Origin: Polynucleobacter sp. JS-Safj-400b-B2
GTDB lineage: Bacteria > Pseudomonadota > Gammaproteobacteria > Burkholderiales > Burkholderiaceae
Reading direction: 5' to 3'
Length of the DNA stretch: 64,000 nucleotides
Assembly: GCF_018881975.1 (NCBI RefSeq)
Contig: NZ_JACVPJ010000010.1
Span: 1 to 64,000 of the forward strand
The notes under the pieces were generated by a model. It searched no databases and had not been told where the DNA came from. It was given only the letters and a program-made list of their open reading frames with translations. Positions 52,222-61,008 of this stretch are shown piece after piece (positions within the stretch are counted from its first letter, which is position 1; every line of letters starts with the position of its first letter). The translations under genes and the position numbers were made by a program.

Positions 52222-54111
52222 ATGAAACTAAATAGGAGCAGTAGTGCAATATTGCGCATCTTGGGCGGCGCTCTTTTGTTAACTTGCTTGACCTGCCTGG
52301 GTGCTGGGCCAATCACGCCAGGTCATAGCCTGCCGAACACAACCATTTATGGCAATGAATTTACAACATTAAATGTTTCACAATCGGTGAGTTATGGCGC
52401 TGGCGGCGCAATTTCTAACTCAATTATTGCAAACTTAGGTCAGCTCATAACAACGGGGACGCAGATTGATGTTATCGGTCCAAACAATGTGAGTTCTACA
52501 GTGGCATCCTCATTGCAAATGTGGGTAGCCAGTAATTATGGAACTCAAACCCAAGGCGCCATTGTCGCCGCCGCAAAAAATTATCTCGTTTACAGTGCAC
52601 CAAACATCATTTCCAATCTCAAAACTGCGCTGGCATCAACGACTGCAAAAACTGCAAGCTATCAGTATTCGCAGACCGTCCAGGTAACTGGAATTGCTGG
52701 CAACAGTCAATTGGTGTGGACGCTATACATAGACCCAATGGGCAACGCCTTATATGGTGATCCGATTGTTATCCCAGGTACACCTGTTTATATTTCAGCA
52801 ACCTACACACCATTAGCGGTAGGTCAAGGCCTGCCACAAGGCTGGCAATATCCCAATGCTGGCACACTGCAATATCAGGTAATCCAAATAAGCAACGGCC
52901 AGCCTGTTGGCACCGTGCAGAGCGTTAATGTAGCTGGCGCATATGATGCGCCAGCTCAAGTTATTGGTGGTGCAGCCATCGATCCAGACGCAGGACTTAG
53001 GTGCCTTCTGAATAAGGCAAGTTCAGGTGCCTGCGTACAGGGCTATATCGACATTGCCACTGTAATTAGCAATGCAAGCGCTAGTTATGCTTTTGTTAAT
53101 TATGTGCGCGCATTAACACCGGTTTATTCACAAAATGGCAATGGGACTTCGTCGCCTACCATGTCGATTAACTATAACCAGCGAATTCTTCATGTGGCAA
53201 GCTGCACTAGCGGAAGCTATCAAAATATTGGAACCTATGGATACGCATTAAATCAAAAGACCGATCGCTATTTTGATTTGCCAACGGGGCAATATAGTCT
53301 TATCTCCTCTACCAGCTCCACATCTCAATCGCCGACACAAAGCTTTGATTTAACAAAAGCCATTACCGGTAGTCAGTCCGCAACACTAGCCTCACAGGTT
53401 ATTGATTTCTTAACTGCAGGAAATCCATTAGTCGCAACTAGCCAGATCCCTCAAATTGGCTATCTGGCCCCAATTACGCAATCAGGTTATAACGGGGCAT
53501 CACTTGCAAACTGGACTTCGGCGACCAGAACGGGCACCTATGCATCCGTTAATTTTTCTGTCTCTTGTGATTTCTCGACGGGAACCATTAACTTATGGAC
53601 TTACTGGAGCGCTTATTGGGGGCAAGGCCAACACTTTGTAGATGGCGGCGTCACCACAGCCATTACTAATATTGATCAAAACTATCCTATCTATCTAATC
53701 AATGGTGTCGGGTTTGCTCATTATTGGTCTGGAGGAGCCCCATATATCGCACGGTTAGATGCAAGCAATAATCTGTGGATCACAAAAAACGGCGATCCAT
53801 GGTGGGACTTCAACGGCCACTGGGAGACATATTCAGCAGAGGCCGCTTTTAATACAAGTCTTTACTATGCCTATCCTCAGCTCGCGCCTGATTACGCATT
53901 GGAAGCTCCTTGGGGTGCCCCCCTTACAGGAACATGCTGGGATGATTACGGCCCCTTCAGCTGCACTACAGGTACAGAGTATTACACCCATTATCTCTTA
54001 GGACTTAATCTCACCACCGGTCAACCAATCACAACAGTAATAGATTTAGGCGATTCTTGCTCCGTCTATGGATGCTATGACGGAGGAGGTGGAGGTGGAG
54101 GCGGCGGTTGA
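52222..54111 (+). CDS. Large secreted protein of unknown function with poly-Gly tail
   Basis: The 629-residue product has a signal peptide (about 1-29, LLTCLTCLGAG). The body is rich in Ser, Thr, Asn and Tyr with a repetitive beta-like pattern, a Trp/Tyr-rich region at about 440-560, few Cys pairs, and nine terminal glycines. I recognise no family. Position and composition suggest a pilus-tip adhesin or cell-surface exposed factor. The glycine codons double as the ribosome site of the next gene. Confidence 0.6.
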   Translation: MKLNRSSSAILRILGGALLLTCLTCLGAGPITPGHSLPNTTIYGNEFTTLNVSQSVSYGAGGAISNSIIANLGQLITTGTQIDVIGPNNVSSTVASSLQMWVASNYGTQTQGAIVAAAKNYLVYSAPNIISNLKTALASTTAKTASYQYSQTVQVTGIAGNSQLVWTLYIDPMGNALYGDPIVIPGTPVYISATYTPLAVGQGLPQGWQYPNAGTLQYQVIQISNGQPVGTVQSVNVAGAYDAPAQVIGGAAIDPDAGLRCLLNKASSGACVQGYIDIATVISNASASYAFVNYVRALTPVYSQNGNGTSSPTMSINYNQRILHVASCTSGSYQNIGTYGYALNQKTDRYFDLPTGQYSLISSTSSTSQSPTQSFDLTKAITGSQSATLASQVIDFLTAGNPLVATSQIPQIGYLAPITQSGYNGASLANWTSATRTGTYASVNFSVSCDFSTGTINLWTYWSAYWGQGQHFVDGGVTTAITNIDQNYPIYLINGVGFAHYWSGGAPYIARLDASNNLWITKNGDPWWDFNGHWETYSAEAAFNTSLYYAYPQLAPDYALEAPWGAPLTGTCWDDYGPFSCTTGTEYYTHYLLGLNLTTGQPITTVIDLGDSCSVYGCYDGGGGGGGGG

Positions 54112-54118
54112 TGGAGTT

Positions 54119-54853
54119 ATGGATAAGTTAAAGATGAAAAAAACAACGTTACTTTACGTTTTTCTCCGCCTCGCACCAATTGCATATTGGTTAATTTGTA
54201 TTCTAGCTAGCGTAGTAGGCTTTGGCCTGGTTTTCGGTGTTTCGTACTTAGTCTACATCTCCGCCGAACCATGGCAATTTAGCTTGGATACCTTAATTAA
54301 CTGGCGGCAGCATTTTGATGGAGGTCCGTCATCCATGGTGGAGTTATGCGGGGTTTTATTGCTGGGTGCGTTTTTAACTTCTGTCACGGGGATGAGTCTG
54401 CTTTTTTATGAAGGCACTTCAATCGAATTTAATTCGCCAACGTCTGCTACGTTTCATATGAGTTTTCTAGATACGCTATTAAATTGGATTAAAGCGTATT
54501 TTCTATTTCCATTCTCAAGGGCAGATAGATTGAAGTATGTACGAGCCTACAAGCAACGCTTAATCGATACAAGACGGACTTGGCTCGTTCCGCTACTTAT
54601 TTCGTTAGGAGTAAAGAGGGTTGTTATCAAGTCGCATTTTTTTGGAGTTGCAGAAGATCGCTGTAGGTTAAAAATGATTGCCATGTTTGGCAATGCCATA
54701 GAGTCTTTGGAGATTGGGGTTTTGAGGCGGACTCCATACTTTGACCGCCTTCAATATTTTATTTTTGAATGGATGGGTGCGACTATTCGCAATAAGTCCC
54801 GCACGATCGTAGTAAATCTAAAGCCGATAACCAATTTAAAGGCGGTTAAATGA
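54119..54853 (+). CDS. Polytopic membrane protein (DUF4400-like topology)
   Basis: From the ATG at 54119 (GGAGGCGG upstream) the product is 244 residues. It has three N-terminal hydrophobic segments (ILASVVGFGLVFGVSYLVYI; LCGVLLLGAFLTSVTG; LNWIKAYFLFPFS) and a conserved-looking basic region RRTWLVPLLISLGVKRVVIK. ICE-borne DUF4400 proteins have similar size and topology, but the match is by impression only. Confidence 0.55.
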   Translation: MDKLKMKKTTLLYVFLRLAPIAYWLICILASVVGFGLVFGVSYLVYISAEPWQFSLDTLINWRQHFDGGPSSMVELCGVLLLGAFLTSVTGMSLLFYEGTSIEFNSPTSATFHMSFLDTLLNWIKAYFLFPFSRADRLKYVRAYKQRLIDTRRTWLVPLLISLGVKRVVIKSHFFGVAEDRCRLKMIAMFGNAIESLEIGVLRRTPYFDRLQYFIFEWMGATIRNKSRTIVVNLKPITNLKAVK

Positions 54854-55677
54854 CTTACACCAACAGTCGATCGCGCGTAACATCCATCATTCAATTATTT
54901 GAGGCATTCGCCTTTTTGGGTGCAAATAGGTTGGCCAAAAGAATTGCCGCCTCTTACCCGGATTGCAAAATATATCCGAAAAGTCCTTTGGCATTGACAT
55001 TGGCCACGCTCACCTGGGTTCTTTTAATTGTGCTCTCGCTATCTATGGTGCAAGCTTCTGCCGGAATGTTTTCCGGCACACTGCAGCTGGTTTATTTTCT
55101 AGAGTTTATTCGATTGATGCTTTTGCTTGGGCTGCTATTTTCACTGTTGACATTAGCGCTCGTCGATTGGCGAATTCATCTGCTGCCAGATATTCTAACC
55201 AAGCCTTTATGGCTGTTAGGTTATCTCTACTTTTATATGGGCCAATGGAAAAGTTTTAAGATTTCCAGTCTTGGAGCTGCGTTTAACGGCCAGCCATTTT
55301 CTTCTAGTCGGTATGCGGTCGATCACCTCCTTTTTTGGCTTACGTGGCTCATCGCCCCGTTCATGGTCTATGGCTTTTTTTGGCTTGTTGGTAAATTTGG
55401 TCAAATGGGGCAGGGGGACGCAAAGCTGGCAGGTGTCATTACGGCATGGTTTGGTGGCTGGGCGTTTGCAGGCTACATGCCTTCCATTTCATATCAAGCA
55501 CTATTGCTTATTGCCTCCTTTAGTTTTTTAGATGTTTGGTTTTTGAGAAAAGCGTTGGCCAAGCAGCATGCTGATGAAAGCGCGCAGGTGGAACCCACAT
55601 CCTTTTTCACAACACCTTTTGCCCTTGGCCCTAGTTTAATTTTTGGAGTGCTCATCTATTTGATTGACTCTCTATAA
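54850..55677 (+). CDS. pilU: Type IV prepilin peptidase (PilU-like, A24 aspartic protease)
   Basis: The 275-residue product has six or more membrane helices. Catalytic Asp motifs are ALVDWRIHLLPD (near residue 100) and GQGDAKLAGVITAWFG (near 187), the GxGD aspartic protease pattern. The N-terminal methylase Cys cluster is absent, as in plasmid PilU enzymes. It would cleave the Glu5-less prepilins of this locus. It overlaps its upstream neighbour by 4 bp. Confidence 0.88.
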   Translation: MTYTNSRSRVTSIIQLFEAFAFLGANRLAKRIAASYPDCKIYPKSPLALTLATLTWVLLIVLSLSMVQASAGMFSGTLQLVYFLEFIRLMLLLGLLFSLLTLALVDWRIHLLPDILTKPLWLLGYLYFYMGQWKSFKISSLGAAFNGQPFSSSRYAVDHLLFWLTWLIAPFMVYGFFWLVGKFGQMGQGDAKLAGVITAWFGGWAFAGYMPSISYQALLLIASFSFLDVWFLRKALAKQHADESAQVEPTSFFTTPFALGPSLIFGVLIYLIDSL

Positions 55678-55734
55678 GTCGCCGCATTTCCTATCCTTTT
55701 TCGTCAACTCTTAATCACCACTCTTTCCTTGCAA

Positions 55735-57546
55735 ATGAAGGCTCTCATGTCTAAATTGACTAAACCATTATTTTTTACTTCTTTTCGTCAATTTAATTTG
55801 ATTGAGCAGACCGCATCCTTGACTCCAGAACCAACTTTGCGCAGGATGTTTAGAAGGGCAGTAGGGTGCCTAGTATTAATTACACAACTTGCAACCGTCT
55901 TGGTTCCCGGCATTCAGACGGCTAACGCAGCTCCTGGAGAAATTGTCTATGACACCAGCTCGAAGGGCAATGACCTTACTCGTATTGGCAATTGGTTCAG
56001 AAACCCGGACGGCAACTCATGTCGGATTAAGTCTTATCACCCTAGCTATAAATGGACCACATTAGCCAGGCTAGATAATCGTACGCCCGGCATTTCCATG
56101 CAGTTGATGCATCCAGGCAAGGGCTGGATTAATTACAACAACTCCATTGCAGCAATGCTAGGAACTCCTGATGAGGCGATGGGGCAGGTCTTCCAGATCC
56201 GTGATAACGCGCCGATTAATTATGTCTTTGGGCGATGGGACAACAGCCTAAATCAACTTCGCGTAGATGTAGTTCAACTTATTCGAAAGAATGATGGGTT
56301 TGTGTATGTTGAGACAAGGCCCTACACTCCGTGGAATGGTGTAGCACATATGGTTTCGGCCTATAACGATTACGCTCAAGAGTTTAAGACTAGTACCGAT
56401 GCGGCCTGCGACTGGGGAAATAATCCCTATATTGGCATGGGCAATAGTGATGGCGGTACCAAAGCTTCTGTGGCGGCAATCTTTACATCGTCAGTGCCGC
56501 CCTCGCCTGGTAGCGGGCCGACCGACCCAGTTTTTTATAACGTAGGGTCGTTGGCTGCTGCCGAGGTAATCATGGGTCAGGCGTCAAGACCCTATTTTGA
56601 TGCTTCCAGGCCAGCCTTGGCAATTTTGGCAACTACAAACCTAAACATACAGCAGTGGACTAGCACCTCCGGAAACTTCTTCTCTCAAAGCGTAACGCAA
56701 CATGTGCAAGCATATGCCGGCTCCAATTGGTTTGTTGGACTGCCACTTGCACAACAGGTTAACGGCACCAACCCTGCGTATTGCGTCTTCAATGTGACCA
56801 GTTGCGATGCTTTGGGGCATGTGGTGTTTTCAGGACTCTCATGGAGACAATGGAGTGGTGGCAATATGCCATCTGGACAAGACCTCATTTATAACTATTC
56901 ACAGACCAATAGCGGATTTACGCTAGGATTCTTTACGGTCATCATTGCAGTGGCTGCTACTGCAGTAACCGCTGGTGCGGGAGCCGCACTAGTTCTTGCT
57001 GAAATGCCGGGTGTAATAGGTGCTGTCGATGCTATTGGGGTTGGCATAGCTGCTGGCGCAGCCTACGCAGGGGGCACTCTCGCCACATCACCTGGGGCCA
57101 AATCTATTACTGACATATCCAATGGAATTGGGGCAGGCGTAAGTGGTCCGATCGGGGTTGCCGCGTCACCTGCAAATGGGGTGCAGGCCGGCATCAATAG
57201 TGCAATTCAAAATACGGTGATGGCGCCAGGTGGCATGAGTAATTCCATCAGCGCTAATAAGCAACTTTATCAAGGAAATTGTCCGGCCAACTACACCAAC
57301 GCACAATGCCAGGCAGCAGGATTAACGCCAGGCGCAATCCCTAGGGCTGATGGTTGGCGTAATGGCGATGCAGCAAAAATGCAGCGAGACTCATCAAGGG
57401 TTGCTGCTTGTAATGCACAATATGGACCCAATGGCGTTCAGCCAAGCGGGAGTGGGGCGGTTAACCAATGTATTTCTCATATGATCATGAACGCGCCAAA
57501 TCAACCATATGGAACTAAGCCGGCTTATTCGTTGCCGACTGACTAA
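55735..57546 (+). CDS. Large secreted protein of unknown function
   Basis: The product is about 603 residues. A long N-terminus precedes a signal-like helix (CLVLITQLATVLVPGIQTANA, cleavage near residue 67). A body of about 200 residues with Trp and Tyr follows (KGWINYNNSIAAMLG; VFGRWDNSLNQLRVDVVQLI), then a C-terminal Ala/Gly hydrophobic stretch at about 405-460 and a Cys/Asn-rich tail. No family is recognised. It closes the pilus operon and is a candidate adhesin or PilV analogue. Confidence 0.55.
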   Translation: MKALMSKLTKPLFFTSFRQFNLIEQTASLTPEPTLRRMFRRAVGCLVLITQLATVLVPGIQTANAAPGEIVYDTSSKGNDLTRIGNWFRNPDGNSCRIKSYHPSYKWTTLARLDNRTPGISMQLMHPGKGWINYNNSIAAMLGTPDEAMGQVFQIRDNAPINYVFGRWDNSLNQLRVDVVQLIRKNDGFVYVETRPYTPWNGVAHMVSAYNDYAQEFKTSTDAACDWGNNPYIGMGNSDGGTKASVAAIFTSSVPPSPGSGPTDPVFYNVGSLAAAEVIMGQASRPYFDASRPALAILATTNLNIQQWTSTSGNFFSQSVTQHVQAYAGSNWFVGLPLAQQVNGTNPAYCVFNVTSCDALGHVVFSGLSWRQWSGGNMPSGQDLIYNYSQTNSGFTLGFFTVIIAVAATAVTAGAGAALVLAEMPGVIGAVDAIGVGIAAGAAYAGGTLATSPGAKSITDISNGIGAGVSGPIGVAASPANGVQAGINSAIQNTVMAPGGMSNSISANKQLYQGNCPANYTNAQCQAAGLTPGAIPRADGWRNGDAAKMQRDSSRVAACNAQYGPNGVQPSGSGAVNQCISHMIMNAPNQPYGTKPAYSLPTD

Positions 57547-57583
57547 TGCAAAATATACCAACTACATTTTTAACTAAATTTGA

Positions 57584-58261
57584 TTATTGGTAGGCTTGTA
57601 CAGCCTCTTTTTGCTCAAGTCGAGCTTTGAGAACCTTGCCTAGCTCGTCAAGGTTCTCACCATAGACCTGGGCAAAACCTTTTCCAAGTATTCCTGAAAC
57701 TTGATATATGTTTGAGCTATAAGCCACCTGAATATTTGGCTTATTTGAGAATTCAACATTTATCAATTGATCGCTTGGAAGCCTCATCCCCATTCCATCC
57801 AAGTGAAATGCCACCCACGATTTCAACACTTCAACCTTGACCGGCGTAGCTTCAACATTGGAGTTATCGGAAACCACCTGGTAACCTGCTAAGCGAAAGG
57901 CATTAGTTACGACATCTTTAAATTTACTGGCAACAGTTTGACCCTCTGGCAGCATCACATTAGCGCGCTCATATTTGCAGCCTTGCCTTGCAAATACTCT
58001 GCTAGTTAATGCCTTGTCGTGGTAATCCCCGTCCACTGAAGGTTGGTCGCATTGACCGCTAACAAAAGGTCCGAAATCACGCCTATCCTCTACGCTAACA
58101 ATTTTCACTGCTGGTCCATTTGTAGGGTTTGCCACAGATGGAATATCAATATTCGCAACGGTAGGGGTGAGGGCGCAGCCGGTCAAGAGGATGGTTGCAA
58201 GTAAACCGCTAAGCAATAGCATTCGCTTGATTGAGTTTGATATTTTATTTGCTTGCGTCAT
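57584..58261 (-). CDS. YajG-like lipoprotein of unknown function
   Basis: The 225-residue product has a lipobox LTGC near residue 28. The body begins ALTPTVANIDIPSVA and contains IVSVEDRRDFGPF and LRLAGYQVV-type strands, the pattern of YajG/flagellar-assembly lipoproteins. It is leftward and convergent with the pilus operon, separated by 37 bp, so the pilus cluster ends here. Confidence 0.7.
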   Translation of the reverse strand: MTQANKISNSIKRMLLLSGLLATILLTGCALTPTVANIDIPSVANPTNGPAVKIVSVEDRRDFGPFVSGQCDQPSVDGDYHDKALTSRVFARQGCKYERANVMLPEGQTVASKFKDVVTNAFRLAGYQVVSDNSNVEATPVKVEVLKSWVAFHLDGMGMRLPSDQLINVEFSNKPNIQVAYSSNIYQVSGILGKGFAQVYGENLDELGKVLKARLEQKEAVQAYQ

Positions 58262-58332
58262 TTACCCCTCCTATATTGTTTTAACGCTTACCGGATTTTA
58301 TGGGTTGACAATTGCCGGTGATTTTCATGCTC

Positions 58333-58707
58333 TTAATGCAACTTCTTTTTACTTGCAACTTTGAGGTCTAAAGCTGCCGACTGCAAGCGAACATCGCCTG
58401 ACCAAAGGTTTGCTCCTGGCGTCAAAATCAATGATGTAAGTAGGTGGGCATCAACGTAACCAATGCCCTTTCCCATGAGTTTTCTTGATTCAATAAGGTG
58501 TAGAACCTCATCATTTCTTGCAACCCTAAGCATGGGTAAGGCCGCCAACAAGGAAAGGGTCGTGGCTCTATTTTTTAGGTGTCCGCAAGATAGTTCCCCT
58601 AAGATAAAAGGGTGCGTATAGATGCGGCTTTCTTCCAATAGAGTGGAGAGATCATCGCTTTTCGCTCTTAGGTGATCTATCCAAATGGAGGTGTCGACCA
58701 AGATCAT
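58333..58707 (-). CDS. vapC: VapC-type PIN-domain toxin
   Basis: The 124-residue PIN domain has acidic residues in LVDTSIWIDHLR (Asp4), FILGELSCG (Glu near 39) and GYVDAHLL (Asp near 86), the RNase active-site set. Its start overlaps the antitoxin stop by 4 bp. It is expected to cleave tRNA or rRNA when unbound. Confidence 0.9.
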   Translation of the reverse strand: MILVDTSIWIDHLRAKSDDLSTLLEESRIYTHPFILGELSCGHLKNRATTLSLLAALPMLRVARNDEVLHLIESRKLMGKGIGYVDAHLLTSLILTPGANLWSGDVRLQSAALDLKVASKKKLH

Positions 58708-58904
58708 TTGGCTTTAACACTTTGACGACGCGGGGCAGCGCTTGCTTTGGGGTCGCTACCACCCAAAAGAGCTAAGCGCTTTGCACTCTCACGCTGTATC
58801 AAGGCCCTCAACCCCTCGCGAATCAGCTCATTATTACCATAAGATTGGCATAAGGCTTGAGCCTGTTCGAGTAGGGACTCATCGATGGTAATGGTTGTAC
58901 GCAT
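58704..58904 (-). CDS. vapB: VapB-type antitoxin
   Basis: The 66-residue product has a ribbon-helix-helix N-terminus, MRTTITIDESLLEQAQALC, the bacterial VapB/AbrB-independent type. A basic tail (PRRQSVKAK) probably wraps the toxin. It would repress its own promoter at the palindrome just upstream. Confidence 0.88.
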   Translation of the reverse strand: MRTTITIDESLLEQAQALCQSYGNNELIREGLRALIQRESAKRLALLGGSDPKASAAPRRQSVKAK

Positions 58905-58930
58905 TTCTTTTCCTTTAATGTGATGTTAAT

Positions 58931-58952
58931 TATAGCATCATTTGATGCTATA
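58931..58952. promoter_or_regulatory. Perfect 22-bp palindromic operator of vapBC
   Basis: TATAGCATCA and TGATGCTATA flank a central TT, 27 bp upstream of the vapB start. A toxin-antitoxin autoregulation site is the natural reading, and TATAAT-like bases lie within it. Confidence 0.8.
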
Positions 58953-58994
58953 TTAAATCATTTTTTACAGCTCATCAAACACTACGAGAAGTTG

Positions 58995-59420
58995 TCAGCT
59001 CATATTCATTTCGGATTTAAATGGATTAAATAACGCGACTTTAAATCGCTTGAAATCTTTTTCATTTCTAGTGACTACGGTGAGCTTATGGGCAATGGCT
59101 GTAGCAGCAATCATTGCATCTTCTATCACGGTGTTGCTTTGCTTGTGCATGATTTGCCCCCAAACTCTAAATGCTTGAGCATCCATTGGAATGACATTGA
59201 TCGTTAAAGAGATTTCGTTAAGCCACATCTCAATGGCATGAGCTTTTTCAGGGTCTTGCGCCCTGGTGTTTTCAATCCCAGAGGCAATCTCACCAATGGT
59301 GACTGCTGATATTGCTATATCGGCATCCGGTATAGATTGCAACCAAGCCAGAACTCCGCCATGTGGTTTTGGTTTGCGTAACTCGGAAACAATGTTGGTA
59401 TCCAGTAAGTACATTGCCAC
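58995..59420 (-). CDS. PIN-domain toxin (FitB/VapC type)
   Basis: The 141-residue product has YLLDTNIVSELRKP (Asp near 7), TIGEIASGIE (Glu near 43), and IEDAMIAATA with TRNEKDF (Asp near 100 and 118). Its substrate class is unknown. It lies 2 bp from the Phd-family antitoxin, so the two form an operon. Confidence 0.9.
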   Translation of the reverse strand: MAMYLLDTNIVSELRKPKPHGGVLAWLQSIPDADIAISAVTIGEIASGIENTRAQDPEKAHAIEMWLNEISLTINVIPMDAQAFRVWGQIMHKQSNTVIEDAMIAATAIAHKLTVVTRNEKDFKRFKVALFNPFKSEMNMS

Positions 59421-59422
59421 CC

Positions 59423-59680
59423 TTAGAAGGAAACTGACTTGCGGCGAGATGCTTGTCCGCGCCGTGGAATCGAAAGCTCTGCTTTGAAGTCATCGGTCAG
59501 GAGTAGGGCCTTTAGCGTTGGTTTATTAGAGGCCTTGAGTTTTCTCCATTCACCGATGGGCACTAGCACGGCTTCCTCGGCACCCCTACGAGTAACAACC
59601 TGAGGGCCTTCGCTCATGCAGGAATTAAGAAATTCACTAAACCTCGCTTTGGCATCTTGCACTGGCCATGTATTTTTCAT
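59423..59680 (-). CDS. Phd/YefM-family antitoxin
   Basis: The 85-residue product begins WPVQDAKARFSEFLNSC, then GPQVVTRRGAEEAVLVPIGEW, the standard Phd/YefM fold, with a basic C-terminus (RRGQASRRKSVSF). It pairs with the adjacent PIN toxin rather than the usual RelE/Doc toxins. Confidence 0.9.
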   Translation of the reverse strand: MKNTWPVQDAKARFSEFLNSCMSEGPQVVTRRGAEEAVLVPIGEWRKLKASNKPTLKALLLTDDFKAELSIPRRGQASRRKSVSF

Positions 59681-59696
59681 TCTGACAATCCTTTAA

Positions 59697-59718
59697 AAAC
59701 TAGTTATTTGACTAGTTT
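59697..59718. promoter_or_regulatory. Palindromic operator of the phd-PIN operon
   Basis: AAACTAGT and ACTAGTTT are perfect 8-bp arms around TATTTG, 17 bp upstream of the antitoxin start. It is likely the autoregulatory site. Confidence 0.75.
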
Positions 59719-60092
59719 AATATGATTTACCAAGATACGCAAGCACTAGTGAATTCGAGCTTAAATTTGCACTAAACATTGTTATTTTGTATGCTACAAA
59801 TTAAATTTGTCTTGGTTGGGAGTCAATGAGCCGCAGTGCCAATTAGGTCAATTGCCATTACCTCGTCATTCGATAACTCGGACTTAACCCGCTCAAAAGA
59901 CTTTATTTGAGGTAGGTCTCTCCAAAAAAGGAAGGGGGAAGCAAAGCAATCCGCCTAACGGATGCGCCCATAGTTCCCGGTAGATTAACTGGTGGCGACA
60001 TGCCAGTGCGACAATTCAATAGCACTGATTAATAGGTCACATAAATGGCGCCTTTAGCTCAGCAAATTTCTGATAATAAAAATGGACACATA
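59719..60092. other. Gene-poor stretch between toxin-antitoxin operon and binding-protein gene
   Basis: These 374 bp contain only the possible remnant on the minus strand and no repeat or RNA gene that I can see. It begins with A/T-rich DNA just outside the antitoxin operator. Confidence 0.5.
59823..59951 (-). pseudogene. Possible C-terminal gene remnant
   Basis: A 42-codon frame without a start (FASPF.FWRDLPQIKSFERV, then KSELSNDEVMAIDLIGTAAH) ends at a TGA. The amphipathic, protein-like composition suggests the tail of a disrupted gene in the otherwise gene-free 59720-60092 stretch. The family is not identified, and chance cannot be excluded. Confidence 0.25.
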
Positions 60093-60869
60093 ATGAATTT
60101 AACGCTTGTGCGATACGCACTTACTATTTTCGCCTCATTGGTCTGCACATCTATATATGCAGTGGAGATTCAAGTGCTCAGCTCCGGTGGCTTTGCCCAG
60201 GCTTGCAAAGAATTGGCCCCCAAATTTCAAGAGCAAACAGGCAATATATTAATCTTAACCCGAGGACTCTCAAATGGAACTAGCAATGATGCCATTCCTA
60301 TGCGCTTAGAGCGTGGCGAGGATATCGACGTAGTCCTTATGACAGGGGGATCTCTTGATGATCTAATGACTCAAGGAAAACTACTTGCTGGCAGCAAAGT
60401 TCTGTTGGCGAACTCTTTGATTGCTTGCGCAGTAAAGCAGGGAAAACCCAAGCCCAATATCAGCACTGCGGCCAAACTCAAGGACGCATTAATTGAGGTA
60501 AAAACAATGGCTTACTCAAATGGCGCCAGCGGAGAATATATCAAAAATGGCTTAATGACTAGATTAGGCATTAAAGACCAGATGGCTAACAAATTAAAGC
60601 TAACAGCCATTCCCGTTGGAGAGGTTATCGCAAGTGGTGGCTCTGAAATTGGCTGCCAGCAACTTAGTGAGCTAAAGGAAATCAAGGGAATTGAAATTAT
60701 CGGACTGCTCCCTCAAGAGTTGCAGTTAGTAACGCCACTTTTTGGTGCTATTGTTGCTAGATCTAAAGTGCCAACACAGGCAAAAGAGTTATTGACCTTT
60801 TTAAGCTCCCCTTCAAATGCTCATGTATTGGCTGGGACTGGATTAACCCCGGTTTTGCAAAGTAATTAA
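60093..60869 (+). CDS. ModA-like periplasmic substrate-binding protein
   Basis: From the ATG at 60093 the product is 258 residues, with a signal peptide to about residue 24 (CTSIYAVE). The type II periplasmic binding fold opens EIQVLSSGGFAQACKELAPK, then RLERGEDIDVVLMTG and a late ATP-loop-free domain, as in molybdate-binding ModA relatives. No permease or ATPase gene is beside it, so it may be an orphan or serve another role. Confidence 0.75.
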   Translation: MNLTLVRYALTIFASLVCTSIYAVEIQVLSSGGFAQACKELAPKFQEQTGNILILTRGLSNGTSNDAIPMRLERGEDIDVVLMTGGSLDDLMTQGKLLAGSKVLLANSLIACAVKQGKPKPNISTAAKLKDALIEVKTMAYSNGASGEYIKNGLMTRLGIKDQMANKLKLTAIPVGEVIASGGSEIGCQQLSELKEIKGIEIIGLLPQELQLVTPLFGAIVARSKVPTQAKELLTFLSSPSNAHVLAGTGLTPVLQSN

Positions 60870-61008
60870 GTCTTGGTTGTTGATGCCCCAATAATCTTGA
60901 TTTGATAGGTTGACAGCCTTGTCATGACTAATGATGCCTAGTTAGGGAATTCCGTATGGGTAATAGTCAGCAGGCAGCAATGGAATTACGTTGGCTCTGT
61001 TGGGGGGG

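Noticed and set aside
18470..59886. TCGGACTTA at 18470-18478 and 59878-59886 as island attachment sites
   Set aside because: Only nine bases match, flanks differ, there is no tRNA or integrase nearby, and a 9-mer match over 41 kb is unremarkable.
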